Positions 7,643-14,411 of a stretch of 33,115 nt of DNA are shown in pieces. Origin of the DNA: an uncultured Candidatus Saccharibacteria bacterium (GTDB taxonomy: Bacteria; Patescibacteriota; Saccharimonadia; Saccharimonadales; CALMSM01). A model generated the notes under the pieces. The model was not told the origin of the DNA and ran no database searches. It was given only the letters and a program-made list of their open reading frames with translations. The first letter of the stretch is position 1, and each line of letters opens with the position of its first letter. A program made the position numbers and the translations under genes. The DNA is taken from positions 1 through 33,115 of the forward strand of contig CALMSM010000164.1 in the NCBI GenBank assembly GCA_937872425.1. Direction: 5' to 3'.

Positions 7643-7854
7643 TGTGGAAACGACTTAAATGCCTGATTTTTGGCCACGAGCCAGAACGGTTCAGTACCGT
7701 TTCTACCAGCTTGGCGGGCATCGTGACAACTCGCCCCGTCCCCTACTACGTCTTGTGGGTTGTTACTCCCCGGGACGAACAACTGGACCGCAAGGGGCGC
7801 GGACTCAATTTTTGCGAGCGCTGCGGCGAACTCGTAGTGGTGGGAAAACCATGA
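7642..7854 (+). CDS. Small DUF1660-like prophage protein
   Basis: This 70-aa protein starts at the ATG shared with the upstream stop (7642); an ATG two codons earlier is an alternative. The N-terminal MWKRLKCLIFGHE and C-terminal FCERCGE resemble DUF1660, a family of small phage proteins in which the Cys/His near the N-terminus and the C-terminal CxxC probably bind a metal. The middle is longer than in the typical family. Function is unknown. Its TGA overlaps the phosphoesterase ATG. Confidence 0.62.
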   Translation: MWKRLKCLIFGHEPERFSTVSTSLAGIVTTRPVPYYVLWVVTPRDEQLDRKGRGLNFCERCGELVVVGKP

Positions 7855-8612
7855 AACTTCACGTGATGAGCGACCTGCATTTCGAGTTCTTGTCGAACTT
7901 CGACGAGAGCCAGTTCTGGCGTATCCTCGATTCAAAGGTAGCCACAAGTCCAGGCGCGACCCTAGTTCTGGCTGGGGATATCTACAACCTCAAGAATCCC
8001 AAGCGGTTCGAGCATATTCTGTCGGAGTTCTGCTCGCGCTACGGGTCGGTCATCTACACGCCCGGCAACCACGAGCACTGGAAGTACTCCATCCGTGAGG
8101 CCAGCCTGTACCTGGCCGACCTTGAAAAGGACCCGAAGTTCCACAACCTGATGTACGTTCGTCCGGGTGGCAAGCTTCCATACGTCCTTGGCGGTACCCT
8201 TTGGTACCCCGACTGCAAGAACGAAGCCTTCAAGGCGCAATGGTGCGACTACTACATGATTTCTGACTCCGCTACGTCAATCGAGGCCGAGCACCAAAGG
8301 TTCGTCGCCGATTTGATGTCCCGTGAGGTCTCACTGGTCGTGTCTCACCACTACCCAACCGACGAGTCCATTGGGCCTCGTTGGGTAGGTCAACCCACCA
8401 ACGTATTCTTCAGTGCCAACATGGACGGGATTCTGAAGAACCGTGCCGAATTCTTCAAGCCGCCCAAGCTTTGGGTCCATGGCCACACCCACGACCCGAT
8501 GGACTACATCTCGAAGCACGGATTCCGGGTGTACTGCAACCCGCACGGCTACCCCGGCGAGAACAGCAATCCTCAGTTCTGGAACAGGCTCGAAGTCGAG
8601 GTCGCCATCTAA
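7851..8612 (+). CDS. Calcineurin-like metallophosphoesterase
   Basis: This 253-aa protein has all blocks of the dinuclear metallophosphoesterase fold in order: Asp8-x-His10 (SDLHFE), Gly-Asp43 (LAGDIYN), Gly-Asn73-His74-Glu75 (PGNHEH), the later SHHYPT block, and HGHTHDP near the C-terminus. It should hydrolyse phosphomonoesters or phosphodiesters. Substrates in this family range from nucleotides to DNA ends and phosphoproteins, and cannot be told here. The start was set at 7851 because it overlaps the preceding stop (ATGA); the frame stays open upstream only as a shadow of the previous gene. Confidence 0.86.
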   Translation: MKLHVMSDLHFEFLSNFDESQFWRILDSKVATSPGATLVLAGDIYNLKNPKRFEHILSEFCSRYGSVIYTPGNHEHWKYSIREASLYLADLEKDPKFHNLMYVRPGGKLPYVLGGTLWYPDCKNEAFKAQWCDYYMISDSATSIEAEHQRFVADLMSREVSLVVSHHYPTDESIGPRWVGQPTNVFFSANMDGILKNRAEFFKPPKLWVHGHTHDPMDYISKHGFRVYCNPHGYPGENSNPQFWNRLEVEVAI

Positions 8613-10891
8613 TGGTACTTACTCAAGGTCAAGAAGAAGCCCTTGCGAGTGTCAAGGCCCTGGCCAAGGACTTCCCAAAAGGTGGCGGCATTGCGGTCAT
8701 TGCCGGGTATGCAGGTACTGGCAAGGCTCTGGCGTACGACCAACTCGTGCAAACACCCAACGGACCCGCTCAAATTGGCTGGTTGCGGCCCGGAGACCTT
8801 GTTTTGGGGAAAAATGGCAAGTCCACCAAGGTGGTTGGCGTCTTTCCACAAGGTCTGCGACAGACCTACCGAGTCGTCTTCCGAGACAGGACTTCGGTGG
8901 AGTGCGACCTTGAGCATCTATGGGCTGTCTGGACACATAAACGCAGAGCGAACGGGGCGGCGCCAATTGTACTAACTTTGCGAGAAATTGTTGAGCAGGG
9001 GCTGACGATGAAATGCGGCATTCATCGATTTAGCGTCCCTCTTTGCGACCCCGTCCAAAATGATGACAAGGCCCTTCCTCTCGATCCGTATCTTCTGGGT
9101 CTATTTATTGGTGACGGCACGAGCCTCGGCAAGACCCCTACTCTTTGCTTGCCAGACAGCGAGTATGAGCTAATCGAGCTTGCTCGCAGCAAGATGCCCC
9201 ACGGGATGGTCATCAAGGTCAACCGAGCACCTGTCTGTCCACAGTGGCGGTTCACCGACCCCACTCAACGGTCAAATAGAATTACTCAAGCTATGCGAAC
9301 TCTTGGCCTTGCTGGACTCAAGAGCCCCGACCGTTTCATTCCGCAGATGTATTTGCTTGGGAGTATTGACCAGAAGCTCGACCTTCTCAAAGGCCTGATG
9401 GACAGTGACGGGTCCTGCAACAAAAACAGAACAAGATTTTCTACCAAGTCGATTAGACTGGCTCAAGACATCTCGACTCTGGTTCAGTCCTTAGGTGGCG
9501 TCACCGTTCTTTCTGCCTCAGCGACTCGTCCAGGGGAATTTTCAGTTAACGTCAAAACCCTCCAAAACCCCTTCAGGCTCTCCCGAAAGGCAAATGCTTG
9601 GAAGTTCTCGCATAAGAACCCACCAAGCAGACACATTGTTGATGTAGTGCCTACACGGATTTGCGAGCACGTCTGCATCAAGGTCGAATCCGAAGATGGC
9701 CTGTTCTTGACCAATGGCCATATCGTTACGCACAACACCACGCTCGTACGTTCCCTTGAGGAAGAGCACGGCGAGAACATGCTCGTCGTCACGCCCACTG
9801 GCAAGGCCGCCGTTCGCGTACGTGAGGCTGCAGGTTGCCCAGCCAAGACCATCCATTCGTGGCTGTACGAGGTCGCAGAGGACGAAGAGACCGGGGCCTT
9901 GTCGTTCCAAAGGCGCAACACAGGGCTGATTGAGCGCCCAGGATGCGGGTTCTTGGTGGTCGACGAGGCCTCCATGGTTGGCTTCAAGGTCTTCGCGGAC
10001 GTCTACCAGGCCTGCAAGAACCTGGAACTCAACCTCGTGCTCATTGGCGACGGCTTCCAGCTACCGCCCGTCGAGATGGACTCCAAGAAAAAGGACTTCA
10101 GCGTCTTTGCGCCTGACTTCCCCGCGCACTCCAAGGTGACCCTGACCGAAATCCACCGCCAGGCCCTTGATTCGCCCATCATCCGCGCCAGCATGGATGT
10201 TCGCCTGGGCCAGTGGGCTACCGAAGCCCTGAGCAGCCTGCCAGTCGTCAAGGACTCCGACCTTCTTGAGCGTGCGAAGTACTTCTACGAGCAGGAAGGT
10301 GCGACCATTTGCCACCGGAACGCCACCAGGCACGCCCTGAACGCTGGCGTACGTGGCAAGCTGGGTCTGCCTTCCGACCAAATCAGCAAAGGGGAGCCTC
10401 TTTTGGTCGTGCAAAACACGTACCAACTGGAAATCTTCAACGGCGAAATCGTCCCCATCCTCACCCAGCCGCGCGCCGTGAATGTCGCGCCGATCGCCGT
10501 CCGAGACAACCAGAACAACGCATCCAAGTACATGAATTTCTTGGAAGTCGACATTGATTGCCCCCTCCAAGGCGAGCAGGCAGCAATCGTGGTCGACGCT
10601 GAAGTTTTCGGCACGAACGGTGAGGTCGGGTCGTACGCCATCAAGCGTGCCGTCTGGAACTTCAAGACCACGAAGTACGGGGTCGCCAACAAAATCCCCC
10701 AGGGCCCCGCGTACGTACCGGCGAACTTCGGTTACGTCTTGACATGTCACAAATCTCAGGGTAGTGAGTTCAACGCGGGCATCGTTGTCGTCGAAGAATC
10801 CTTGCGCCCGAACTCGCCCGAAGGTCGTCGTTGGGCGTACACGGCCATTACGCGCTTCAAGAAGCAAATCGAGATTTGCTGGAGGATTTGA
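8612..10891 (+). CDS. Dda/RecD2-like SF1 DNA helicase precursor containing an intein
   Basis: The full reading frame is 759 aa; after removal of a 337-aa intein the mature helicase is 422 aa. N-terminal extein residues 1-38 end in GYAGTGK. The C-terminal extein begins TTLVRS, so splicing recreates the Walker A motif GxxGxGKTT. Further SF1B motifs follow: VVDEASM (Walker B), IGDGFQLPPV (motif III), TEIHRQ (motif IV), GYVLTCHKSQGSEF (motif V) and YTAITRFKK (motif VI). It should act as a 5'-3' helicase in replication start or fork restart, like T4 Dda. The start ATG overlaps the phosphoesterase stop by one base. Without splicing the enzyme should be inactive. Confidence 0.88.
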   Translation: MVLTQGQEEALASVKALAKDFPKGGGIAVIAGYAGTGKALAYDQLVQTPNGPAQIGWLRPGDLVLGKNGKSTKVVGVFPQGLRQTYRVVFRDRTSVECDLEHLWAVWTHKRRANGAAPIVLTLREIVEQGLTMKCGIHRFSVPLCDPVQNDDKALPLDPYLLGLFIGDGTSLGKTPTLCLPDSEYELIELARSKMPHGMVIKVNRAPVCPQWRFTDPTQRSNRITQAMRTLGLAGLKSPDRFIPQMYLLGSIDQKLDLLKGLMDSDGSCNKNRTRFSTKSIRLAQDISTLVQSLGGVTVLSASATRPGEFSVNVKTLQNPFRLSRKANAWKFSHKNPPSRHIVDVVPTRICEHVCIKVESEDGLFLTNGHIVTHNTTLVRSLEEEHGENMLVVTPTGKAAVRVREAAGCPAKTIHSWLYEVAEDEETGALSFQRRNTGLIERPGCGFLVVDEASMVGFKVFADVYQACKNLELNLVLIGDGFQLPPVEMDSKKKDFSVFAPDFPAHSKVTLTEIHRQALDSPIIRASMDVRLGQWATEALSSLPVVKDSDLLERAKYFYEQEGATICHRNATRHALNAGVRGKLGLPSDQISKGEPLLVVQNTYQLEIFNGEIVPILTQPRAVNVAPIAVRDNQNNASKYMNFLEVDIDCPLQGEQAAIVVDAEVFGTNGEVGSYAIKRAVWNFKTTKYGVANKIPQGPAYVPANFGYVLTCHKSQGSEFNAGIVVVEESLRPNSPEGRRWAYTAITRFKKQIEICWRI
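8726..9736 (+). mobile_element. Class 3 intein with LAGLIDADG homing endonuclease
   Basis: The 337-residue insertion starts with Ala1 (ALAYDQL) instead of Cys or Ser and ends in Thr335-His336-Asn337, with Thr as the +1 extein residue. Block B has His64 and Trp66; block F has Cys317 (HVCIKV); block G has Thr335. This Trp/Cys/Thr triad with a non-nucleophilic first residue defines class 3 inteins, which splice through the block F Cys. Two LAGLIDADG motifs, LLGLFIGDG (123-131) and LLKGLMDSDG (220-229), retain both acidic residues, so the endonuclease may be active. The DNA is visibly richer in A/T than the flanking exteins. Confidence 0.88.
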
Positions 10892-11019
10892 TGAATCGGG
10901 AAACTTTCACTTACTATGTAGCATTGGGCGTTTTGGTGGCCGCACTCGCCCTTTTGATCTTGATTGACAAAATCACGAGCGTATTCAACAAGCTCAAGTT
11001 CAGGGTGGGCCTCCAATGA
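10891..11019 (+). CDS. Very small single-span membrane protein
   Basis: This 42-aa protein has one hydrophobic helix (about residues 8-25, VALGVLVAALALLILI) and a short basic C-terminal tail. The ATG overlaps the helicase TGA and has a good GGAGG ribosome site seven bases upstream (10881-10885). Its end overlaps the deformylase start (ATGA). Function unknown. Confidence 0.62.
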   Translation: MNRETFTYYVALGVLVAALALLILIDKITSVFNKLKFRVGLQ

Positions 11020-11549
11020 GCGAACCGTTCAAAATCATTTTGTGGCCTGACCCCCGACTCAAGAAGGTCAGCGAAAAAGTCACGACCGTCAACCCCAAGC
11101 TCGTGTCCGAGATGTTCGCGGCAATGGACCAGGCCGGTGGCGTGGGGCTCTCAGCAATCCAAATCGGCTTCCCGGTCAGGGTTGTCACTGCGCACATCGG
11201 CGGCCAGCGCAAGACATTCCTGAACCCCTGTTGGGTCCCAGAAGAGGGTGCGAAGATGAAGCCCGTCCTCGAAGGCTGCCTCAGCACGCCCGGGATGTTC
11301 GAGACCGTCTACCGATACGAAAAAGTCCAGGTCGATTACGACGTCCTGGAAACTGACGGGTCTGGGGAGTTTTTGCAGCAATACCTGCGTCCTACGACCA
11401 TCGTCTTTGACGGTCTCTGGGCTCAGATGATTCAGCACGAGTGCGAGCACCTCGACGGGAAAATGTTCGTGGACAACTTGAAAAAGGCTGACCGTTCACG
11501 TATCATGGGCGAGATGGTGAAGTTCAAGCGGTCTGGAGGCTCAAAGTGA
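11016..11549 (+). CDS. def-like: Peptide deformylase
   Basis: This 177-aa protein has all three deformylase motifs: GGVGLSAIQIG (motif 1, 41-51), EGCLS with metal ligand Cys88 (motif 2), and QHECEHLDG with ligands His141 and His145 and catalytic Glu142 (motif 3). The usual HExxH Asp before the second His is Glu here, and motif 1 has Ser in place of Ala. It should remove formyl groups from nascent proteins. Phage deformylases are known and thought to support rapid translation or photosystem/ribosome turnover in some hosts. It overlaps both neighbours by 4 bp. Confidence 0.9.
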   Translation: MSEPFKIILWPDPRLKKVSEKVTTVNPKLVSEMFAAMDQAGGVGLSAIQIGFPVRVVTAHIGGQRKTFLNPCWVPEEGAKMKPVLEGCLSTPGMFETVYRYEKVQVDYDVLETDGSGEFLQQYLRPTTIVFDGLWAQMIQHECEHLDGKMFVDNLKKADRSRIMGEMVKFKRSGGSK

Positions 11550-11947
11550 AGACGTCGACTCTCGTAGCGGTACTGGTGCCATTTTTGATGATGTCTTCGG
11601 TCATGGCTGGCGGCAAGGTGGTTCTTGACCGTGGCCGTGACGCGGGCATCCAGGCCGACGCAGGCCTTCGTGGCGATGGCGGTACTCCCGACATCCCCGA
11701 CGCCAGCCTGGACGTCAAAATCACCCGCAGACTCGACCTGGCCGAGCGCCTGGCCATGATGAAGAAGGACATCGAAAAGACCAAGCCGGTCAAGGCCTTC
11801 GACATCTATTGGGTGATTGAAGACTCCGCATCGGACCTCGCGTTCTTGGTGGTCGACGACGGTACCAACAAGGTCGGTCTCATGTTCGTCTACAGGGGGA
11901 AGGAAAAAGAATGGGAACTCCTCGAAAACACGTTCAGAGCGCAGTAA
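11546..11947 (+). CDS. Predicted secreted protein, GTG start
   Basis: This 133-aa protein begins at a GTG that overlaps the deformylase stop (GTGA), with GGAGG at 11535-11539. Residues 1-21 form a signal peptide (a Lys-Thr-Ser start, the hydrophobic core LVAVLVPFLMM, and cleavage probably after SSVMA). The mature part has an Asp/Gly-rich segment and then a mixed helix and beta domain. No recognised family. It presumably acts in the periplasm or cell envelope, which is unusual among replication genes. Confidence 0.68.
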   Translation: MKTSTLVAVLVPFLMMSSVMAGGKVVLDRGRDAGIQADAGLRGDGGTPDIPDASLDVKITRRLDLAERLAMMKKDIEKTKPVKAFDIYWVIEDSASDLAFLVVDDGTNKVGLMFVYRGKEKEWELLENTFRAQ

Positions 11948-12465
11948 AGGAAGACTCTCTTGTCAGAATCGTGGTCCCCAGAAAAATCCTCCGCTTCGGC
12001 TACCCGAAGAGTCTCCAGGACTACGTGGTCGAAATCAAGTCAGACCCGGAGCTTTGGCCCAAGCTCCAGTCCGCTTGCTACGCGGCAACAGGTCGTACGA
12101 AGTGGGGCTCGCAACCACTGGCTGCCGAACACGTCGAGAAAGCTGTTCGAGAGCTTGCTTATGTCCGTGGGAAAAACGATGGGTGGGGTGGCTCCAAGAG
12201 GTCGATGCACTTTCAGGAGTGCCCCGAGCTTCTCGGTAAGCAGGCCAGGGTGTTCTCCGTCAAGCGGAAGCACGAGGGAACCAGGTATCCCGGTCGCAAT
12301 TACGAATACGAGAGCGAACCGCCGACCTTCGACCTCGACCGGGCTGTACGGGTCTTGACTTTGTCGCTGTTCTCTGACCACAACGAGTTCATGCCCACCA
12401 ATTCTTACATCGACGTGGACGCTCAGTGGGTCGAGCCCTGGGTCGAAAAGGAATCCGACGAATGA
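11911..12465 (+). CDS. Unknown protein
   Basis: This 184-aa protein of no recognised family is soluble and rich in Lys, Arg and aromatic residues. The C-terminal third (FDLDRAVRVLTLSLF) looks helical, followed by an acidic tail. Starting at the ATG 11911, it overlaps the previous gene by 37 bp. That ATG has an AGGGGGAAGGAAAAAGA purine stretch just upstream, so it is reasonable. A GTG further in (about codon 20) is the alternative. Confidence 0.62.
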   Translation: MGTPRKHVQSAVKEDSLVRIVVPRKILRFGYPKSLQDYVVEIKSDPELWPKLQSACYAATGRTKWGSQPLAAEHVEKAVRELAYVRGKNDGWGGSKRSMHFQECPELLGKQARVFSVKRKHEGTRYPGRNYEYESEPPTFDLDRAVRVLTLSLFSDHNEFMPTNSYIDVDAQWVEPWVEKESDE

Positions 12466-12569
12466 GCGACGTGAAAGTCTGGCGCTACGCAAGGGGCGGT
12501 TTTGGCTGGTTCGTCGCCTTCGTGGACGAAATCGGCTGCGTGTCGATTCAGTCCCGATGCCGTACCTGA
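12462..12569 (+). CDS. Very small ORF, probably the N-terminal part of a frameshifted gene
   Basis: The ATG at 12462 overlaps the previous stop (ATGA) and opens a 35-codon frame. It looks genuinely coding (MSDVKVWRYARGGFGW, with codon choice like its neighbours) until about 12545, after which the amino acids become random and the frame stops. The adjacent +1 frame becomes coding at the same place (see 12502-12831). A one-base frameshift near 12545-12555 would join the two into one protein of about 120 aa. Confidence 0.4.
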   Translation: MSDVKVWRYARGGFGWFVAFVDEIGCVSIQSRCRT

Positions 12570-12831
12570 GTACCTGGAGAACGGTTTCAGGAGTGAAGAC
12601 CTCGAAGAAGTCCTGGTCGACTGGCTGTCGAATGGCTGTTGGGAAACGGTCGTGTGCGAGAAAGAGTACGGCCAGGTCAACGCCTTTCTTGAGAAGTGCT
12701 GGCCAGATGTCATCAAGCAGATGAAGGAGTCCATCAATGTCAACAGTTCAGAAAAGCTTAATCGCACTATTTGCAACCGAAAGGAACGCTCGCCGGGTGT
12801 GCGAGATCTGGCAAAAAGACTGCCAAAATGA
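12502..12831 (+). CDS. Continuation of the frameshifted small gene
   Basis: In this frame, residues from about 12550 onward (SPDAVPEYLENGF, then acidic and Trp-containing helices to about 12740) look like real protein with codon choice matching neighbouring genes. The first 15 codons and the Lys/Arg-rich last 30 do not. The only start codon at its head is a TTG at 12502 without a ribosome site. I read it as the second half of the gene begun at 12462. The frame shift could be programmed (TCC CGA at 12552 is one possible slip site), a real mutation, or a sequencing error. Confidence 0.4.
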   Translation: MAGSSPSWTKSAACRFSPDAVPEYLENGFRSEDLEEVLVDWLSNGCWETVVCEKEYGQVNAFLEKCWPDVIKQMKESINVNSSEKLNRTICNRKERSPGVRDLAKRLPK

Positions 12832-12877
12832 CGAGATCGTCGAAGTCCGTCACGTTGACGACGAAGACTGCATCTAA
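12737..12877 (+). CDS. Small unknown protein
   Basis: This is a 46-codon frame starting at the ATG 12737, with AAGGAG at 12724-12729 as ribosome site. The product has a helical basic first half (VQKSLIALFATERNARRV), then two Cys and an acidic tail ending CI. Codon choice in the second half resembles neighbouring genes better than the overlapping frame does. It is the last gene before the 12888 promoter. Confidence 0.48.
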   Translation: MSTVQKSLIALFATERNARRVCEIWQKDCQNDEIVEVRHVDDEDCI

Positions 12878-12887
12878 CGAATTAGTG

Positions 12888-12916
12888 TTGACGTCCGGCG
12901 AATGAAGGCGTATAAC
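12888..12916 (+). promoter_or_regulatory. Near-consensus sigma-70 promoter, predicted to give a leaderless mRNA
   Basis: TTGACG (12888-12893) and TATAAC (12911-12916) are separated by exactly 17 bp and each match the bacterial consensus at five of six positions. Initiation about 7 bases after the -10 box would fall at 12922-12924, at or next to the ATG of the helicase gene. No Shine-Dalgarno sequence is present between the box and the ATG. The alternative GTG at 12918 would lie upstream of the predicted transcription start. Confidence 0.72.
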
Positions 12917-12923
12917 GGTGTCC

Positions 12924-14402
12924 ATGAACGACACCAACGCCAAGCAGTGGTCGACGCAGCAGGAAGCCATCTTCGGGTGGTTCAAGTCGGGCAAGGGCAA
13001 CCTCGTCGTTCGCGCTCGCGCCGGTACGGGCAAGACCACCACCATCCTCCAGGCCATCAGCTTCGCCCCCGAGTCGCGCATCCTCCTCGCCGCGTTCAAC
13101 AAGAAGATCGCCGAGGAACTCAAGTCGAAGCTCCGCAACCCGGCCGCTGAGGCCAAGACCCTTCACTCGGTCGGCTTCGGCCTCGTCCTCCGCAACTGGT
13201 CGGGCGTCAAGCTTGACGGCGCCCGTGGTCAGCGTCTCGCTCGTGAGGCTGCCGGTCCGACCTGCCCCGACCCCATCGTTCGCCTCGTCGCGATGCTGGC
13301 CTCCAAGGCCAAGGGCATGCTCCCCACGTCGGAAATCGAACTGGTCAACATCGCCACCCAGTTCGACCTGACCCCCGACGAGGAGTGGGCTGAAGAGGGC
13401 TGGACGGTCGACCAGGTCGCCCGCATGGCTTCGGCGGCTATGAAGCTCGCGGCCACCAAGCGGGACGGCACCATTGACTTCGACGACATGGTCTACCTGC
13501 CCGTCGTGAACGGCTGGGTCCGCCCCTCCTTCGACATGGTCGTGGTCGACGAGGCCCAGGACATGAACGCTGCTCAGCTTCGCCTTGCTTGCGGGGTCTG
13601 CCGCAAGACGGGCCGCATCGCGGTGGTTGGCGATGACCGCCAGGCGATTTACGCCTTCCGTGGCGCCGACTCGGGCTCCATCGACCGCCTCAAGACCGCC
13701 CTGACGGCCACCGAACTCGGCCTGACCACGACCTACCGCTGCCCCAAGTCGGTCGTCGAGTACGCTGCCAAGCTCGTTCCTGACTACATGGCCGCCCCGA
13801 CGGCTCCTCAGGGCGAAATCAAGGAAATCGAGTTCAAGGCCCTCGCCGAGGCCGTCAAGCCGGGGGATTTCATCCTCTCGCGCAAGAACGCCCCGCTGGT
13901 TCGGACCTGCCTCAGCATCCTCCGCACCGGCAAGCGGGCGAAGATTGAGGGTCGCGACATCGGTGCCATCCTCATCGGCCTCGTCAAGAAGATTTCCCGC
14001 ACCCACAAGACCATGCCCGCACTCCTCAAGGAGGTCGGCGAATGGGCTGACCGCAAGTCCCGCGCGGTCATGATGGCCTCGAAGGACGCCGACGCCGCCG
14101 AGTCGAAGGTCCAGGAAATCCAGGACACTGCCGAGACCATCAACGTCCTCGGCGAGGACCTGACCTCGGTCGCCGAACTGGTCGCCCGCATCGAGAACCT
14201 TTTCGCCGACGACGTGAACGCCGCCAACGTGGTTCTGTCCTCGGTTCACCGTGCCAAGGGCCGCGAGACCGAGACCGTCTTCGTCCTCCGTGACACCCTT
14301 TACCCGGGCCGCAAGGGCAAGGCCTCGCAGGAAGAGTGCAACATCGAGTACGTCGCGGTGACGCGGAGCCGTTGTAATCTTTACTTCGTCTCTGGACTGT
14401 GA
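12924..14402 (+). CDS. UvrD/Rep-type SF1 DNA helicase
   Basis: This 492-aa protein (from ATG 12924) has SF1A helicase motifs in order. These are a Q-motif-like WSTQQEAI at about 9-16, Walker A ARAGTGKTT (31-39), Ia AAFNKK, Walker B VVVDEAQD, motif III VVGDDRQAIYAFRGA, motif IV TTYRCP, motif V VHRAKGRE and motif VI YVAVTRSR. It should translocate 3'-5' on single-stranded DNA and unwind duplexes or strip proteins in repair and replication. It is shorter than bacterial UvrD (about 720 aa), with reduced 1B/2B subdomains. Codon choice is unusually uniform (mostly C-ending), hinting at high expression, and the gene has its own promoter. Confidence 0.9.
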   Translation: MNDTNAKQWSTQQEAIFGWFKSGKGNLVVRARAGTGKTTTILQAISFAPESRILLAAFNKKIAEELKSKLRNPAAEAKTLHSVGFGLVLRNWSGVKLDGARGQRLAREAAGPTCPDPIVRLVAMLASKAKGMLPTSEIELVNIATQFDLTPDEEWAEEGWTVDQVARMASAAMKLAATKRDGTIDFDDMVYLPVVNGWVRPSFDMVVVDEAQDMNAAQLRLACGVCRKTGRIAVVGDDRQAIYAFRGADSGSIDRLKTALTATELGLTTTYRCPKSVVEYAAKLVPDYMAAPTAPQGEIKEIEFKALAEAVKPGDFILSRKNAPLVRTCLSILRTGKRAKIEGRDIGAILIGLVKKISRTHKTMPALLKEVGEWADRKSRAVMMASKDADAAESKVQEIQDTAETINVLGEDLTSVAELVARIENLFADDVNAANVVLSSVHRAKGRETETVFVLRDTLYPGRKGKASQEECNIEYVAVTRSRCNLYFVSGL

Positions 14403-14411
14403 TGGATAAAA

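Noticed and set aside
7659-7850. N-terminal extension of the metallophosphoesterase
   Set aside because: It would overlap the upstream gene for 190 bp and has no ribosome site; the ATG at 7851 begins directly at the conserved first motif.
8381-8611. N-terminal extension of the Dda-like helicase
   Set aside because: It lies wholly inside the phosphoesterase coding region; ATG 8612 is at the coupled junction.
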